A DNA stretch of 64,000 nt from Nocardioides sp. InS609-2 (GTDB taxonomy: Bacteria > Actinomycetota > Actinomycetes > Propionibacteriales > Nocardioidaceae). Where the stretch lies: assembly GCF_023208195.1 (NCBI RefSeq), contig NZ_CP060034.1:1798001-1862000 (forward strand), written 5' to 3'. Position 1 is the first letter of the stretch; each line of letters opens with the position of its first letter. The notes beneath the pieces are model-generated. The model was not told the DNA's origin, did not search any database, and saw only the letters and a list, made by a program, of their open reading frames with translations. Positions 27,917-35,948 of this stretch are shown piece by piece. A program made the translations under genes and the position numbers.

Positions 27917-28835
27917 GGCGGACCCTCGGGTCGATGATCGGGTAGAGCAGGTCGACGGCGAGCGCGGCGACCAGGTAGAAGAGCAGGAGGAAGACCGAGA
28001 CGCCGACCACGACCGGTCCCTGCTGGGCGCCGATGGCGGTGGACAGCGTCCCGCCGAGGCCGGGCAGGTTGAAGATCGTCTCGATCAGTACCGAGCCGCC
28101 GAGCAGGCTGGCAAGGCTCAGGCCGAGATAGGTGACCACGGGCAGGGACGCGTTGCGAAGGGCGTGCCGCCAGATGACGCGGCTCGGTGAGGCGCCCTTG
28201 GCCCGAGCGGTGACGATGTAGCCCGAGCGCAGCACGTCGACCAGGCTGGTACGAGTCAACCGGGCGAGCGGTGAAGCCGTCTCGAGCGCGAGCACGAGCG
28301 CCGGCATGATGAAGGCGATCGGGTAGCCCAGCCTCGGTCCGGAGATCGGGAACAGGCCGAGCTTGATGCCGACGAAGTACTGCGCGAAGTAGGCGATGAG
28401 GAACCCCGGCACCGCGAGAAAGAAGATCGTGAAGACCAGGTTGATCTTGTCCGGCAACCCACCCTTCCGCAGTCCGGCCCAGGCCCCCAGCGACAAGCCG
28501 ATGACCAGCTTGAGGATGAAGGCTGTGAGGGCCAGCGCGATCGTGTAGGGCAGCGCCGTGCGGATGAGGGTCGAGACGGAGTTGTTGTTGAAGTCCCGCC
28601 CGAAGTCGCCGTGCAGCACGTTCCCGAGGTACTTGACGTACTGAACGAAGAACGGGTCGTCGAGGTTGTACTGGTCCCGGATGGCCGCGATGCTCGCGGG
28701 CGACAGCCGCTTGTCGCCGGCGAGTGACAGGACCGGGTCTCCGGGAACGAGGAAGACCAGCAGGTAGACGAGGAACGTCGACCCGATGACCGTGGGGATC
28801 ATGAACAGGATCCGCTTGGCGGCGTATCTGAGCAT
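27909..28835 (-). CDS. ABC transporter permease (DppB/OppB type)
   Basis: The 308-residue permease begins MLRYAAKRILFMIPTVIGST, the standard DppB first helix, and includes the loop FVQYVKYLGNVLHGDFGRD. The ATPase-docking segment reads YIVTARAKGASPSRVIWRHA. Its start shares one base with the stop of the ROK regulator gene (TGATG), which ties regulator and transporter into one message. Confidence 0.92.
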   Translation of the reverse strand: MLRYAAKRILFMIPTVIGSTFLVYLLVFLVPGDPVLSLAGDKRLSPASIAAIRDQYNLDDPFFVQYVKYLGNVLHGDFGRDFNNNSVSTLIRTALPYTIALALTAFILKLVIGLSLGAWAGLRKGGLPDKINLVFTIFFLAVPGFLIAYFAQYFVGIKLGLFPISGPRLGYPIAFIMPALVLALETASPLARLTRTSLVDVLRSGYIVTARAKGASPSRVIWRHALRNASLPVVTYLGLSLASLLGGSVLIETIFNLPGLGGTLSTAIGAQQGPVVVGVSVFLLLFYLVAALAVDLLYPIIDPRVRHA

Positions 28836-30004
28836 CAGACGAGCCTCCCGGGAGCTTGTCCCTCGAGATCGAGCTCCGGAGGAACAACGCCTGCGGTGCC
28901 GTAGATCTGCTGTGAGAAGTCCGCGAACGCCTGGAGGGTGGCGCCGACTGCCACGGCGCGACCGGCGAGCTCGCTGCCAGTGATCAGGACGTCCAGGTCG
29001 ACGCCGTCGCTGAAGTCGTTGACGAGCGGGGTGAGGACGGGCGAGATGAGATCCGCGTGCCGGCTCAAGGGCCCACCGAGCACGACGACGTCAGGGTCGA
29101 CAGTGAGGACGAGGGCAGCGACAGCCGGGGTCATGGCTGCGCTGATGCGGCCGAGGGCCTCGCGCCCCACGGGGTCTGCCGGGTGGGTGTGCAGGCGCTC
29201 GAGGGCGTCGTCGACCGGAGGCATGGCGATCGCGAGGTCGCCCCGGGGAATGTCGATGTCGGAGAAGGAGTGCAGCAGGCCGACCTCCCCGGCACGGTTG
29301 TGGCGCCCCCTGAGGACCTCGCCGTGGATCGTCACGCGCGCGGACACGTGGTGCCAGGTCTGGACGTAGACCCCGACCCGAGATTGGGCCAGAGCGCCGA
29401 GCCGAGACTCGGCGAGCGCGGCGAGGCTGAGGTCGTTGTCGAGCGTCAGCGGCACGCCGAGCGCGGCCCGCAACGCATCGGTGACGTTGATTCCCACCCA
29501 CGGCGCGACCAGCGGGGAAGTGAGGGCCGTGCCGTCGGGCTGGACCAGGCCGGCCATCCCGACCCCCACGGCCCGCAGCAGTGACCAGTCCAGCCCGGCC
29601 TCCCGCATCGTCTCGTACAGCGCGGTGCGGACGAGCTCAGGCTCGGGGGCCGCCGAGCGGGGGCTCGGGTGCTGGCCAGAGCTGGCGGCGACCCGGCGGC
29701 CTGCCAGGTCGGTGACGACGACCTCGACCGACGGCCCGACGATGTCAAGACCAGCGACAAGCCCGCGGTCGGCTCGAAAGCGGGAGAGTCGTGCCGGTCG
29801 GCCACCGCCGTGCGGCTGGACGGGGTGGTCGGCGTGCTCGACGACTCCGCCGTCGGCCAGCTGGGCCAGCACGGCCTCGACGGTGGGGCGCGAGAGCCCC
29901 GTGTCGCTCGCTATGTCGGAGACGGTCGCCTCGCCGAGGCCACGGATGGCGGCCAGGCACATGGCCAGCGAGCTCGACGTGGGCACGTGGCGCGGGCTGG
30001 TCAC
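28835..30004 (-). CDS. ROK-family transcriptional regulator
   Basis: The 389-residue protein has an N-terminal winged HTH (ATVSDIASDTGLSRPTVEAV) followed by a ROK sugar-kinase-like domain (VAGLDIVGPSVEVVVTDLAG, VGVGMAGLV, NRAGEVGLL). The usual ROK zinc motif (CxCGxxGCLE) is absent, so it is more likely a pure sensor than a kinase. The GTG start at 30004 has GGGAGA nine bases upstream. As the first gene of the operon it probably represses its own transcription in the absence of a sugar ligand, with the dyad at 30033-30056 as candidate operator. Confidence 0.87.
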   Translation of the reverse strand: MTSPRHVPTSSSLAMCLAAIRGLGEATVSDIASDTGLSRPTVEAVLAQLADGGVVEHADHPVQPHGGGRPARLSRFRADRGLVAGLDIVGPSVEVVVTDLAGRRVAASSGQHPSPRSAAPEPELVRTALYETMREAGLDWSLLRAVGVGMAGLVQPDGTALTSPLVAPWVGINVTDALRAALGVPLTLDNDLSLAALAESRLGALAQSRVGVYVQTWHHVSARVTIHGEVLRGRHNRAGEVGLLHSFSDIDIPRGDLAIAMPPVDDALERLHTHPADPVGREALGRISAAMTPAVAALVLTVDPDVVVLGGPLSRHADLISPVLTPLVNDFSDGVDLDVLITGSELAGRAVAVGATLQAFADFSQQIYGTAGVVPPELDLEGQAPGRLV

Positions 30005-30032
30005 CGACGCGTCTCCCTTGCTTGGTGGCGAC

Positions 30033-30056
30033 AGTTACGAAAGAGGATTCATAACT
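30033..30056. promoter_or_regulatory. Candidate operator upstream of the ROK/importer operon
   Basis: AGTTACGAA (30033-30041) and TTCATAACT (30048-30056) form an inverted repeat with one mismatch and a six-base spacer, 29 bases upstream of the GTG start. A smaller dyad GGTT-TCGG-AACC follows at 30058-30069. The rest of the 273-base gap up to the methyltransferase stop shows nothing recognisable. Confidence 0.5.
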
Positions 30057-30277
30057 GGTTTCGGAACCAAGGTGGGCGACACACTGCCCGTGGGTCAACA
30101 GCCCTTCCGGCATGTGAGATGGGTCACGCGTCCTACCGACACTGTCCCGAGGTGCGGCGACGGCCCGGCGAGCAGCGCCCATACAAGGTCCGACCCACTG
30201 GTGCGGGTCCCTTCTCTGCCGGGTCGCAGGGTCGAGCTCGCCACCCGGCCGCCGAGCCAGCACCGCACCGAGCTCCC

Positions 30278-30907
30278 CTACGCGCGCCGCGACTCCAGCA
30301 CCCGGAACCCCTTGGCGCTGGCCAGCCGCGTGGTCGGGTAACCCTGCTCCCCCAGCCAGCGCTGCAGCGAGTCACCGCCCAGGTTCTTGCCGACCACCAT
30401 CACCGCGCGCCCGTCCGGCTTCAGCCGCGGCAGCCACGTCAGCAACAGCTCGTGCAAGGCGGCCTTGCCGATCCGAATCGGCGGGTTCGACCAGATCTCG
30501 TCGAAGGTCACCGAGTCCGGCAGGTAGCCCGGAGTGCACGCGATGAAGCGGTCCTCCAGCTTCAGCGCGGCGCCGTTCTCGTTGGCCAGCAGTACGGCAC
30601 GCTCGTTGACGTCGATGCCCGTCACACCAGTGGTCCCGGCCTCGACGCCACGCGCCCGCCAGGCAGCGGCGATGCCCAGCCCGATGACGCCGTACCCGCA
30701 GCCAAGGTCGAGCACGTGTCCCGGCTCGGGCGGCGCGGTCTCGCGCAGCAGTACGGCGGTGCCGATGTCGAGGTGGCCGCGGCTGTAGACACCCGACCCG
30801 CTGGTCAGGTCGAGGCGCTGGCCCCACACCTCGCACGAGAACGGCTCTCGCCGGAAGGGCACCGAGGGGTCGGCGGAGAAGTAGTGGTCCTGCTCTTCGT
30901 CCGTCAT
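30278..30907 (-). CDS. Class I SAM-dependent methyltransferase (RsmC/small methyltransferase type)
   Basis: The 209-residue protein has the SAM-binding motif VLDLGCGYGVIGLGI, acidic GIDVNERAV and the IWSNPPIRIG motif (NPPI) that marks N-methyltransferases acting on exocyclic amines. It corresponds to the catalytic half of RsmC, which methylates guanine in 16S rRNA; Escherichia coli RsmC has an extra N-terminal domain absent here. The ATG at 30907 overlaps the truA stop (ATGA) and has GAGGAG upstream. The coupling to a tRNA-modifying enzyme supports an RNA substrate. Confidence 0.85.
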   Translation of the reverse strand: MTDEEQDHYFSADPSVPFRREPFSCEVWGQRLDLTSGSGVYSRGHLDIGTAVLLRETAPPEPGHVLDLGCGYGVIGLGIAAAWRARGVEAGTTGVTGIDVNERAVLLANENGAALKLEDRFIACTPGYLPDSVTFDEIWSNPPIRIGKAALHELLLTWLPRLKPDGRAVMVVGKNLGGDSLQRWLGEQGYPTTRLASAKGFRVLESRRA

Positions 30908-31734
30908 GACAGTCTCCTCTTCGTGCGCGTGCGCTCCGCCTGCGCGGCAAGCTCGGCGTCGTCGGGGTAGCCGACCTCCTCGAGCGTCAGCCCGCGTGCG
31001 CGCGCCACCGTCATCTCCGGGTCGCGGCGCGCGCCGTTCATGATCTCGACCGCCCAGCTGGCGGGCTGACGGCCGTCGCCGATCGCGAGCAGGCAGCCGA
31101 CCATCGACCGCACCATGCTGTGGCAGAAGGCGTCGGCACGCACGGTGGCCACCGCGACGCCGTACTCGTCGCGCACCCACGACAGGTCGAGCAACGTGCG
31201 GACCGTGGTCGCGCCTTCGCGCCGGCGGCAGAACGACGCGAAGTCGCGCAGGCCGACCAGCTCGGCCGAGGCCTTGTTCATCGCGTCGAGGTCGAGGGCC
31301 CGCTGCCAGACGAGCACGTGGTGGCGGCTCAGCGGGTCGACGCTGTTGGGATCGTCGACCACCCGGTAGGAGTAGCGCCGCCACATCGCCGAGAAGCGCG
31401 CGTCGAAGCCCTCGGCGGCCTCGGCCACCCGGTGCACACGCAGGTCGGTTGGCAGGATGCCGTTGAGCCGGCGCAGCAACGCCGCGTCGGGTGCCTCGGT
31501 CGACCGGCCGACCGAGCCGGCCAGCACGTCGGCGTCCAGGTCGAAGTGCACGACCTGTCCGCGCGCGTGCACGCCGGTGTCGGTGCGGCCGGCGCAGACG
31601 ACGCGCGCCTTCGGCAGCCGGAGCGCGGTCGCGAGCGCCTCCTCGAGCAGACCCTGGACCGTGCGCAGTCCGGGCTGGATGGCCCAGCCGTTGAAATCGG
31701 TGCCGTCGTAGGCAAGGTCGATCCGGATGCGCAC
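30904..31734 (-). CDS. truA: tRNA pseudouridine synthase A
   Basis: The 276-residue enzyme makes pseudouridine at tRNA positions 38-40. It has RIDLAYDGTDFNGWAIQPG at the N-terminus and the catalytic Asp in CAGRTDTGVHARGQVVHF. The RFSAMWRRYSYRV and HSMVRSMVGCLLAIG segments follow. In most actinobacteria truA follows rplQ directly; here a 5-kb plus-strand gene group lies between them. The GTG start is preceded by TAGGGT-N6, so the mRNA is probably leaderless. Confidence 0.95.
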   Translation of the reverse strand: MRIRIDLAYDGTDFNGWAIQPGLRTVQGLLEEALATALRLPKARVVCAGRTDTGVHARGQVVHFDLDADVLAGSVGRSTEAPDAALLRRLNGILPTDLRVHRVAEAAEGFDARFSAMWRRYSYRVVDDPNSVDPLSRHHVLVWQRALDLDAMNKASAELVGLRDFASFCRRREGATTVRTLLDLSWVRDEYGVAVATVRADAFCHSMVRSMVGCLLAIGDGRQPASWAVEIMNGARRDPEMTVARARGLTLEEVGYPDDAELAAQAERTRTKRRLS

Positions 31735-31737
31735 GGC

Positions 31738-31772
31738 GCCACCCTATTGCGGCTTCGTTCTAGGCTTGTCGG
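31738..31772. promoter_or_regulatory. Compact divergent promoter pair for truA and the FAD oxidoreductase
   Basis: On the minus strand TAGGGT (31741-31746) lies six bases before the truA GTG at 31734. On the plus strand TAGGCT (31761-31766) lies six bases before the GTG at 31773. Only 38 bases separate the two start codons and neither has a Shine-Dalgarno sequence, so both messages appear leaderless and each -35 region must overlap the opposite promoter. Confidence 0.55.
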
Positions 31773-33431
31773 GTGCCCGATCCGTCAATCGTCCTGGTGT
31801 CCGAGACCCACGCCGAGCAGCTGCTCGACTCCTTCGACCGCTACGCCCGCGAGTATGACCTCCGCGTCGCACGTTCGTGCGGCGAGGCGCTCGAGCTGAC
31901 GGAGGGGATCCGTGCGGGCGGCGGCACCGTCGCCCTGTTCGTCTCGGACTCCCGCCTGCCCGATGCGCAGATCCTCCAGGCTTTTGGGCTGTGGCGTGCC
32001 GTGGTGCCGACCGCGCGCCGGATGATCGCGGCCCACTTCGACCACTTCATCGCCGACGCTCCAGGGTTGCGAGCCGGCATGGCCAAGGGCAAGTACGACG
32101 CCTATCTGCTGATGCCGCGCGGCACCCGTGACGAGGAGTTCCACAACGCCGTCACCGACCTTCTCTCCGACTGGGGGTCGACGGTCGCCGATCCCGAGGT
32201 CGTCTCGGTCAAGATCGTGTCGCCGGTGCGCGACGCCCTGACGATGGCGATCCGCGACTACCTCGACCGGATGGGCATGGCGAGCCGGGTCTACGAGCCG
32301 GACAGCGACGGCGGCAAGTACGTCCGCGCGATGTTCTCGCCCGACGCGACGTACCCCCTCGTCTACGCCCACAACCGGAACCCGGTGCAACCGACCTCGG
32401 TGCGGGACGTCGCGGCCTCCGTCTTCGGCGTCCCCGAGGACTTCGTGGTCGAGGACGTCGTCGATGTCGCCGTGGTCGGCGGCGGGCCGGCCGGGCTGGC
32501 CGCTGCCGTGTACGCCGCGTCCGAGGGCCTGTCGGTCGTGGTGGTCGAGGCGGAGGCGATCGGTGGACAGGCCGGCACCAGCTCGATGATCCGCAACTAT
32601 CTCGGCTTTCCGCGCGGCATCTCCGGCATGCGGCTGGCCCAGCGCGCCCGTAACCAGGCTCTGCGCTTCGGCACCCAGTTCTTCACCGGCTGGGAGGTCA
32701 CGTCGCTGGAGCCAGGAGGCGACGACAAGCCGCACGTGCTGCGCTCCGACGGCGGCGAGGTCCGGGCCCGGGCCGTCGTGATCTCCACCGGCGTCGCCTA
32801 CCGCAAGCTCGGCGTCGACAGCGTCGAGGACCTGACGGGCAACGGGGTCTACTACGGCAGCGCGATGACCGCGGCCCGCGAGATGGAGGGGTACGACGTG
32901 GTGGTCGTGGGCGGCGGCAACTCCGCCGGCCAGGCCGCCATCCACCTCTCGAGGTACGCCCGGTCGGTGACGATCATGGTCCGCCGGCCCGACCTGGCAT
33001 CGACCATGTCGCAGTACCTGGTCAGCGAGATCGACCACAACCCGGCCATCTCGGTGCAGCCGTGCGCGGAGATCGCCGAAGGCGGTGGCGACGGCCGCCT
33101 TCAGTGGCTCGACGTACGCGACACGACGACCGGCGAGGTCAGCCGGCGCTCCGCCGAAGGCCTGTTCCTCCTGCTCGGCGCCGAGCCGCACTGCGACTGG
33201 CTGCCGGACTCCGTGGCCCGCGACGACCGCGGCTTCGTGCTGACTGGCCGCGACGTGCCAAAGGCCGACTGGACCGACGGGCTGCCCCCCGACAACCTGG
33301 CCACCACGGTGCCCGGCGTCTTCGCGGCCAGCGACATCAGGTCGGGCTCGATGAAGCGCGTCGCCTCGGCCAGCGGCGAGGGCGCGAGCGTCGTACCGCT
33401 CGTCCACACGTTCCTGACCCTCGGCGAGTAG
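31773..33431 (+). CDS. Receiver domain fused to a thioredoxin-reductase-like flavoprotein lacking CxxC
   Basis: The 552-residue protein has three parts. Residues 1-135 look like a response-regulator receiver (LFVSDSRLPDAQI holds the likely phospho-Asp). About 145-225 is a linking alpha/beta segment. The rest is a TrxB-like FAD/NADPH module: VAVVGGGPAGLAAAVYA (FAD), GGQAGTSSMIRNYLGFP, VVVVGGGNSAGQAAIHL (NADPH) and PGVFAASDIR at the end. Where TrxB has CATC the sequence reads YYGSAMTAA, so the redox cysteines are gone. It therefore cannot reduce thioredoxin in the usual way and may reduce another acceptor (inference). The GTG start is probably leaderless. Confidence 0.85.
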   Translation: MPDPSIVLVSETHAEQLLDSFDRYAREYDLRVARSCGEALELTEGIRAGGGTVALFVSDSRLPDAQILQAFGLWRAVVPTARRMIAAHFDHFIADAPGLRAGMAKGKYDAYLLMPRGTRDEEFHNAVTDLLSDWGSTVADPEVVSVKIVSPVRDALTMAIRDYLDRMGMASRVYEPDSDGGKYVRAMFSPDATYPLVYAHNRNPVQPTSVRDVAASVFGVPEDFVVEDVVDVAVVGGGPAGLAAAVYAASEGLSVVVVEAEAIGGQAGTSSMIRNYLGFPRGISGMRLAQRARNQALRFGTQFFTGWEVTSLEPGGDDKPHVLRSDGGEVRARAVVISTGVAYRKLGVDSVEDLTGNGVYYGSAMTAAREMEGYDVVVVGGGNSAGQAAIHLSRYARSVTIMVRRPDLASTMSQYLVSEIDHNPAISVQPCAEIAEGGGDGRLQWLDVRDTTTGEVSRRSAEGLFLLLGAEPHCDWLPDSVARDDRGFVLTGRDVPKADWTDGLPPDNLATTVPGVFAASDIRSGSMKRVASASGEGASVVPLVHTFLTLGE

Positions 33432-33451
33432 GACTCGCGAACCTTATGCAA

Positions 33452-33510
33452 TCAATTGGTTGACAAAGAACTCCGCGCCGTTCTACGGTTGTATTCAACC
33501 AATCAGTTGA
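33452..33510 (+). promoter_or_regulatory. ArsR-type promoter with two operator dyads
   Basis: TTGACA (33460-33465) and TACGGT (33484-33489) form a promoter with an 18-base spacer. Two dyads flank it: TCAATTGGTTGA (33452-33463), overlapping the -35, and TCAACCAATCAGTTGA (33495-33510), near the transcription start. They share ATTGGTTGA in opposite orientation. This is typical autorepression by the ArsR gene that starts at 33523. Confidence 0.7.
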
Positions 33511-33522
33511 TGAAGGTTACTC

Positions 33523-33894
33523 ATGACCGCCGACCAGCTCTCCCGCGTCTTCGCCGCTCTCGCTGACCCGACCCGGCGCGACATCGTCGCCCGCCTCACC
33601 GAGGCCGACGCATGTGTCGGCGACCTGGCCGCGCCGTACGACGTCAGCGTCCAGGCGGTCTCCAAGCACCTCAAGGTGCTGGAGGAGGCGGGCCTGGTCA
33701 GTCGGAGCCGGGAGGCCCAGCGCCGACCAGTGCACCTGGAAGCAGAGGTGTTCGACCTGATGACGAAATGGATCGAGCGCTACCGCCGGCAGGCCGAGGA
33801 GCGCTACCAGCGACTCGACGCCGTGCTGGCGAAGCTCACCGAGGAGCAGGACCCCGACAAGCAGCAGACAACCCAGGAAGGATCAGCATCATGA
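33523..33894 (+). CDS. ArsR-family transcriptional repressor
   Basis: The 123-residue winged-helix protein has LSRVFAALADPTRRDIVARL, the recognition helix region YDVSVQAVSKHLKVLEEAGL and the wing VSRSREAQRRPVHLE. No metal-binding ELCVCDL motif is present; ACVGDLAAPY occupies that place. It belongs to the metal-independent group usually encoded beside SRPBCC proteins. Its stop overlaps the next start as ATGA. The adjacent dyads suggest it controls its own three-gene operon. Confidence 0.92.
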   Translation: MTADQLSRVFAALADPTRRDIVARLTEADACVGDLAAPYDVSVQAVSKHLKVLEEAGLVSRSREAQRRPVHLEAEVFDLMTKWIERYRRQAEERYQRLDAVLAKLTEEQDPDKQQTTQEGSAS

Positions 33895-34379
33895 CCACCA
33901 CCGCCAACCGCGAGGCCACGATCGAGGCCGTCAAGGACGTCCCGATGATCACGATCACTCGCGACTTCCGCAGCACGCCAGAGCAGCTGTTCCGGGCGCA
34001 TACCGACCCCGAGATCTACAAGCAGTGGGTGGGGCCCAACGACGTCCCCACCGAGATCGACTACTGGGACGCCCGCACCGGCGGCAGCTGGCGCTTCGTC
34101 AGCACCAGCGACGGACTGGAGCACGGTTTCCATGGGTGCTTCCACGAAGTCAGCACCGAGCGCATCGTCCAGACGTTCACCTGGGAGGGCATGCCCGAGG
34201 GCGTCTCGCTCGAGACGCTGACCTTCGAGGACCTCGGTGACGGCCGCACCCGGCTGCACGCCCAGTCCCTCGTCGACTCCTTCGAGAGCCGCGACGCCTG
34301 GCTGTCCTCCGGCATGGAGATCGGCGTCAACGACGGCTACGCCAAGCTCGACCAGATGCTGGCCGATGCTGCCGTCTGA
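33891..34379 (+). CDS. SRPBCC/AHSA1-domain protein
   Basis: The 162-residue START-like protein has ITITRDFRSTPEQLFRAHTD, YKQWVGPNDV, RTGGSWRFV and a C-terminal helix (GMEIGVNDGYAKLDQMLAD), all typical of the AHSA1 branch of the Bet v1-like fold. It probably binds a hydrophobic ligand; no enzyme activity can be named. It starts at the ATG overlapping the ArsR stop. The ArsR-SRPBCC pairing is common in actinobacteria. Confidence 0.9.
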   Translation: MTTTANREATIEAVKDVPMITITRDFRSTPEQLFRAHTDPEIYKQWVGPNDVPTEIDYWDARTGGSWRFVSTSDGLEHGFHGCFHEVSTERIVQTFTWEGMPEGVSLETLTFEDLGDGRTRLHAQSLVDSFESRDAWLSSGMEIGVNDGYAKLDQMLADAAV

Positions 34380-34938
34380 TCCCGCCGCCCGCCACCGCGC
34401 GGTCGCCGGCGCCTTCACCGACCTGGTCACAGCGACCCGGTCGTGGGAGGGGCCTGCGCCCGTTGCCGGCTGGGTCGCGCGCGACGTCGTCGGTCACCTC
34501 GTCGAGTGGCTCCCCGCGTTCCTCGCGGGCGGAGCCGCGATCGAGCTGCCCACCGGCCCGCCGGTCGGTGAGGACCCGGTCGGCGCCTGGCAGACGGCGT
34601 ACGACGCTGTGCAGGCGCTGCTCGACGACCCCGCCACCGCGGGCCGGACACTGAGCAACCCGCACATCGGCGACATCCCGCTCGACGTGGCCATCGACCG
34701 GTTCTACACCTCCGACGTGTTCATGCACGCCTGGGACCTCGCCGCCGCCACCGGTCAGCTGCACGAGCTCGACGCCGACACCTGTGCCGAGATGCTCGCC
34801 GGCATGGAGCCGATGGAGGAGGTCATGCGTGGCTCGGGTCAGTACGGCCCCCGGGTGCCGGTACCCGACGATGCCTCGGCCCAGGACCGGCTGCTCGGCT
34901 TCATCGGGCGTGACCCGTCGTGGGCGACGCGGGCCTGA
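34366..34938 (+). CDS. DinB-like / mycothiol-dependent maleylpyruvate isomerase N-terminal type protein
   Basis: The 190-residue helical protein has the metal-site histidines of the TIGR03086-type DinB superfamily: VARDVVGHLVEWLPAF and SDVFMHAWDLAAATGQ. Such proteins often use mycothiol or bind zinc; the substrate is unknown. The start at ATG 34366 (MLPSDPAARHRAV) overlaps the SRPBCC gene by 14 bases. It ends four bases from the stop of the convergent kinase gene, and no terminator is visible between them. Confidence 0.82.
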   Translation: MLPSDPAARHRAVAGAFTDLVTATRSWEGPAPVAGWVARDVVGHLVEWLPAFLAGGAAIELPTGPPVGEDPVGAWQTAYDAVQALLDDPATAGRTLSNPHIGDIPLDVAIDRFYTSDVFMHAWDLAAATGQLHELDADTCAEMLAGMEPMEEVMRGSGQYGPRVPVPDDASAQDRLLGFIGRDPSWATRA

Positions 34939-34942
34939 GTCG

Positions 34943-35869
34943 TCAGCCCAGCTCTCGGGCGTACGGCGGGTTGGCGCCGGCCCGCGACACCGTGATCGCG
35001 GCCGCGTGGGCGGCCCGCGCCAGCACGTCACGGACCTCGTCGGCGCCCAGGGCCGTGAGAGCGCCACGGGCAGCGGTCCCGACACAGCCGCGAGTGGCCA
35101 GCGCGTCGACCATCGCAGCACCGAACGTGTCACCCGCACCGATCGTGTCGACGACCGGGCCTGCCTGCGCGGCGATCTCGACGGAGACGCCTCCGCCGTA
35201 CCAACCGGCGCCGTCTCCGCCACGCGTCACCACGACGGCAGCCGGGCCGAGTGTCAGCAGATGCGCCACGGCCGCCTGCTCGTCCAGGTCGCCGTACAGA
35301 CCCTCGAGGTCCTCGTCGGACGCCTTCACCACGTCGCTCAGCGCCACCATCGCCTCGACAGCCGCCACCACCGCGGGACCGGTGCCGGTGATCGCCGGCC
35401 GCAGGTTCACGTCGTAGGCCACCAGGGCGCGGTCGCGGTAGCGGTGCACCACCGCCAGCACGTGGTCCGCCCCGGGCTCCCGGGTCGGCGCCAGAGAGCT
35501 GACCTGCACCACGACCGGCGCCGGCAGGTCCTCGCGGAGCGGGTGCAGCTGCCAGGCGATGTCGAACGTGTACGTCGCCACTCCCCCGTCGTCGAGCTCC
35601 GCGACCGCGGCCGACGTGCGCTCGAGCGAGAGCGGCTCGACCGCCCAGCGGATGCCTTCGGTGTGCAGGTGCGACCGGATCCGACGGCCCCGGTCGTCGG
35701 CACCGAGCGCCGACGCGAACCAGACCGACCGGCCCAGCCTGGCCAGCGCGACGGCCGCGTTGGCGGCGCTGCCTCCGACATGCTCGACCGGCTCCTGGCC
35801 GGGCGCATGTACGACGTCGATCAGGCTCTCACCGATGACCAGGAACGCGTCGTCCTGCAGGGGTTCCAA
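34943..35869 (-). CDS. PfkB-family carbohydrate kinase (fructokinase-like)
   Basis: The 308-residue ribokinase-fold enzyme has FLVIGESLIDVVHAPG, the substrate motif HVGGSAANAAVALARLG and the catalytic loop VDTIGAGDTFGAAMV with the base Asp. It phosphorylates a sugar, most like fructokinase. The start is set at TTG 35867-35869 because AGAGGA lies five bases upstream and homology begins shortly after; an in-frame ATG at 35917 would add sixteen unconserved residues. No sugar transporter is adjacent, so the substrate is open. Confidence 0.85.
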   Translation of the reverse strand: MEPLQDDAFLVIGESLIDVVHAPGQEPVEHVGGSAANAAVALARLGRSVWFASALGADDRGRRIRSHLHTEGIRWAVEPLSLERTSAAVAELDDGGVATYTFDIAWQLHPLREDLPAPVVVQVSSLAPTREPGADHVLAVVHRYRDRALVAYDVNLRPAITGTGPAVVAAVEAMVALSDVVKASDEDLEGLYGDLDEQAAVAHLLTLGPAAVVVTRGGDGAGWYGGGVSVEIAAQAGPVVDTIGAGDTFGAAMVDALATRGCVGTAARGALTALGADEVRDVLARAAHAAAITVSRAGANPPYARELG

Positions 35870-35948
35870 GATGGTCCTCTTCTCGCGCCCGGGGTGGCCA
35901 CTGGATCCTAGCCACACCCCTCATCGGCCAAGAGGGGCTGCAGGCATC

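Noticed and set aside
30058..30277. Search for a tRNA or small gene in the gap before the methyltransferase
   Set aside because: No cloverleaf, no ribosome binding site with a plausible frame and no repeat beyond the small dyads was found.
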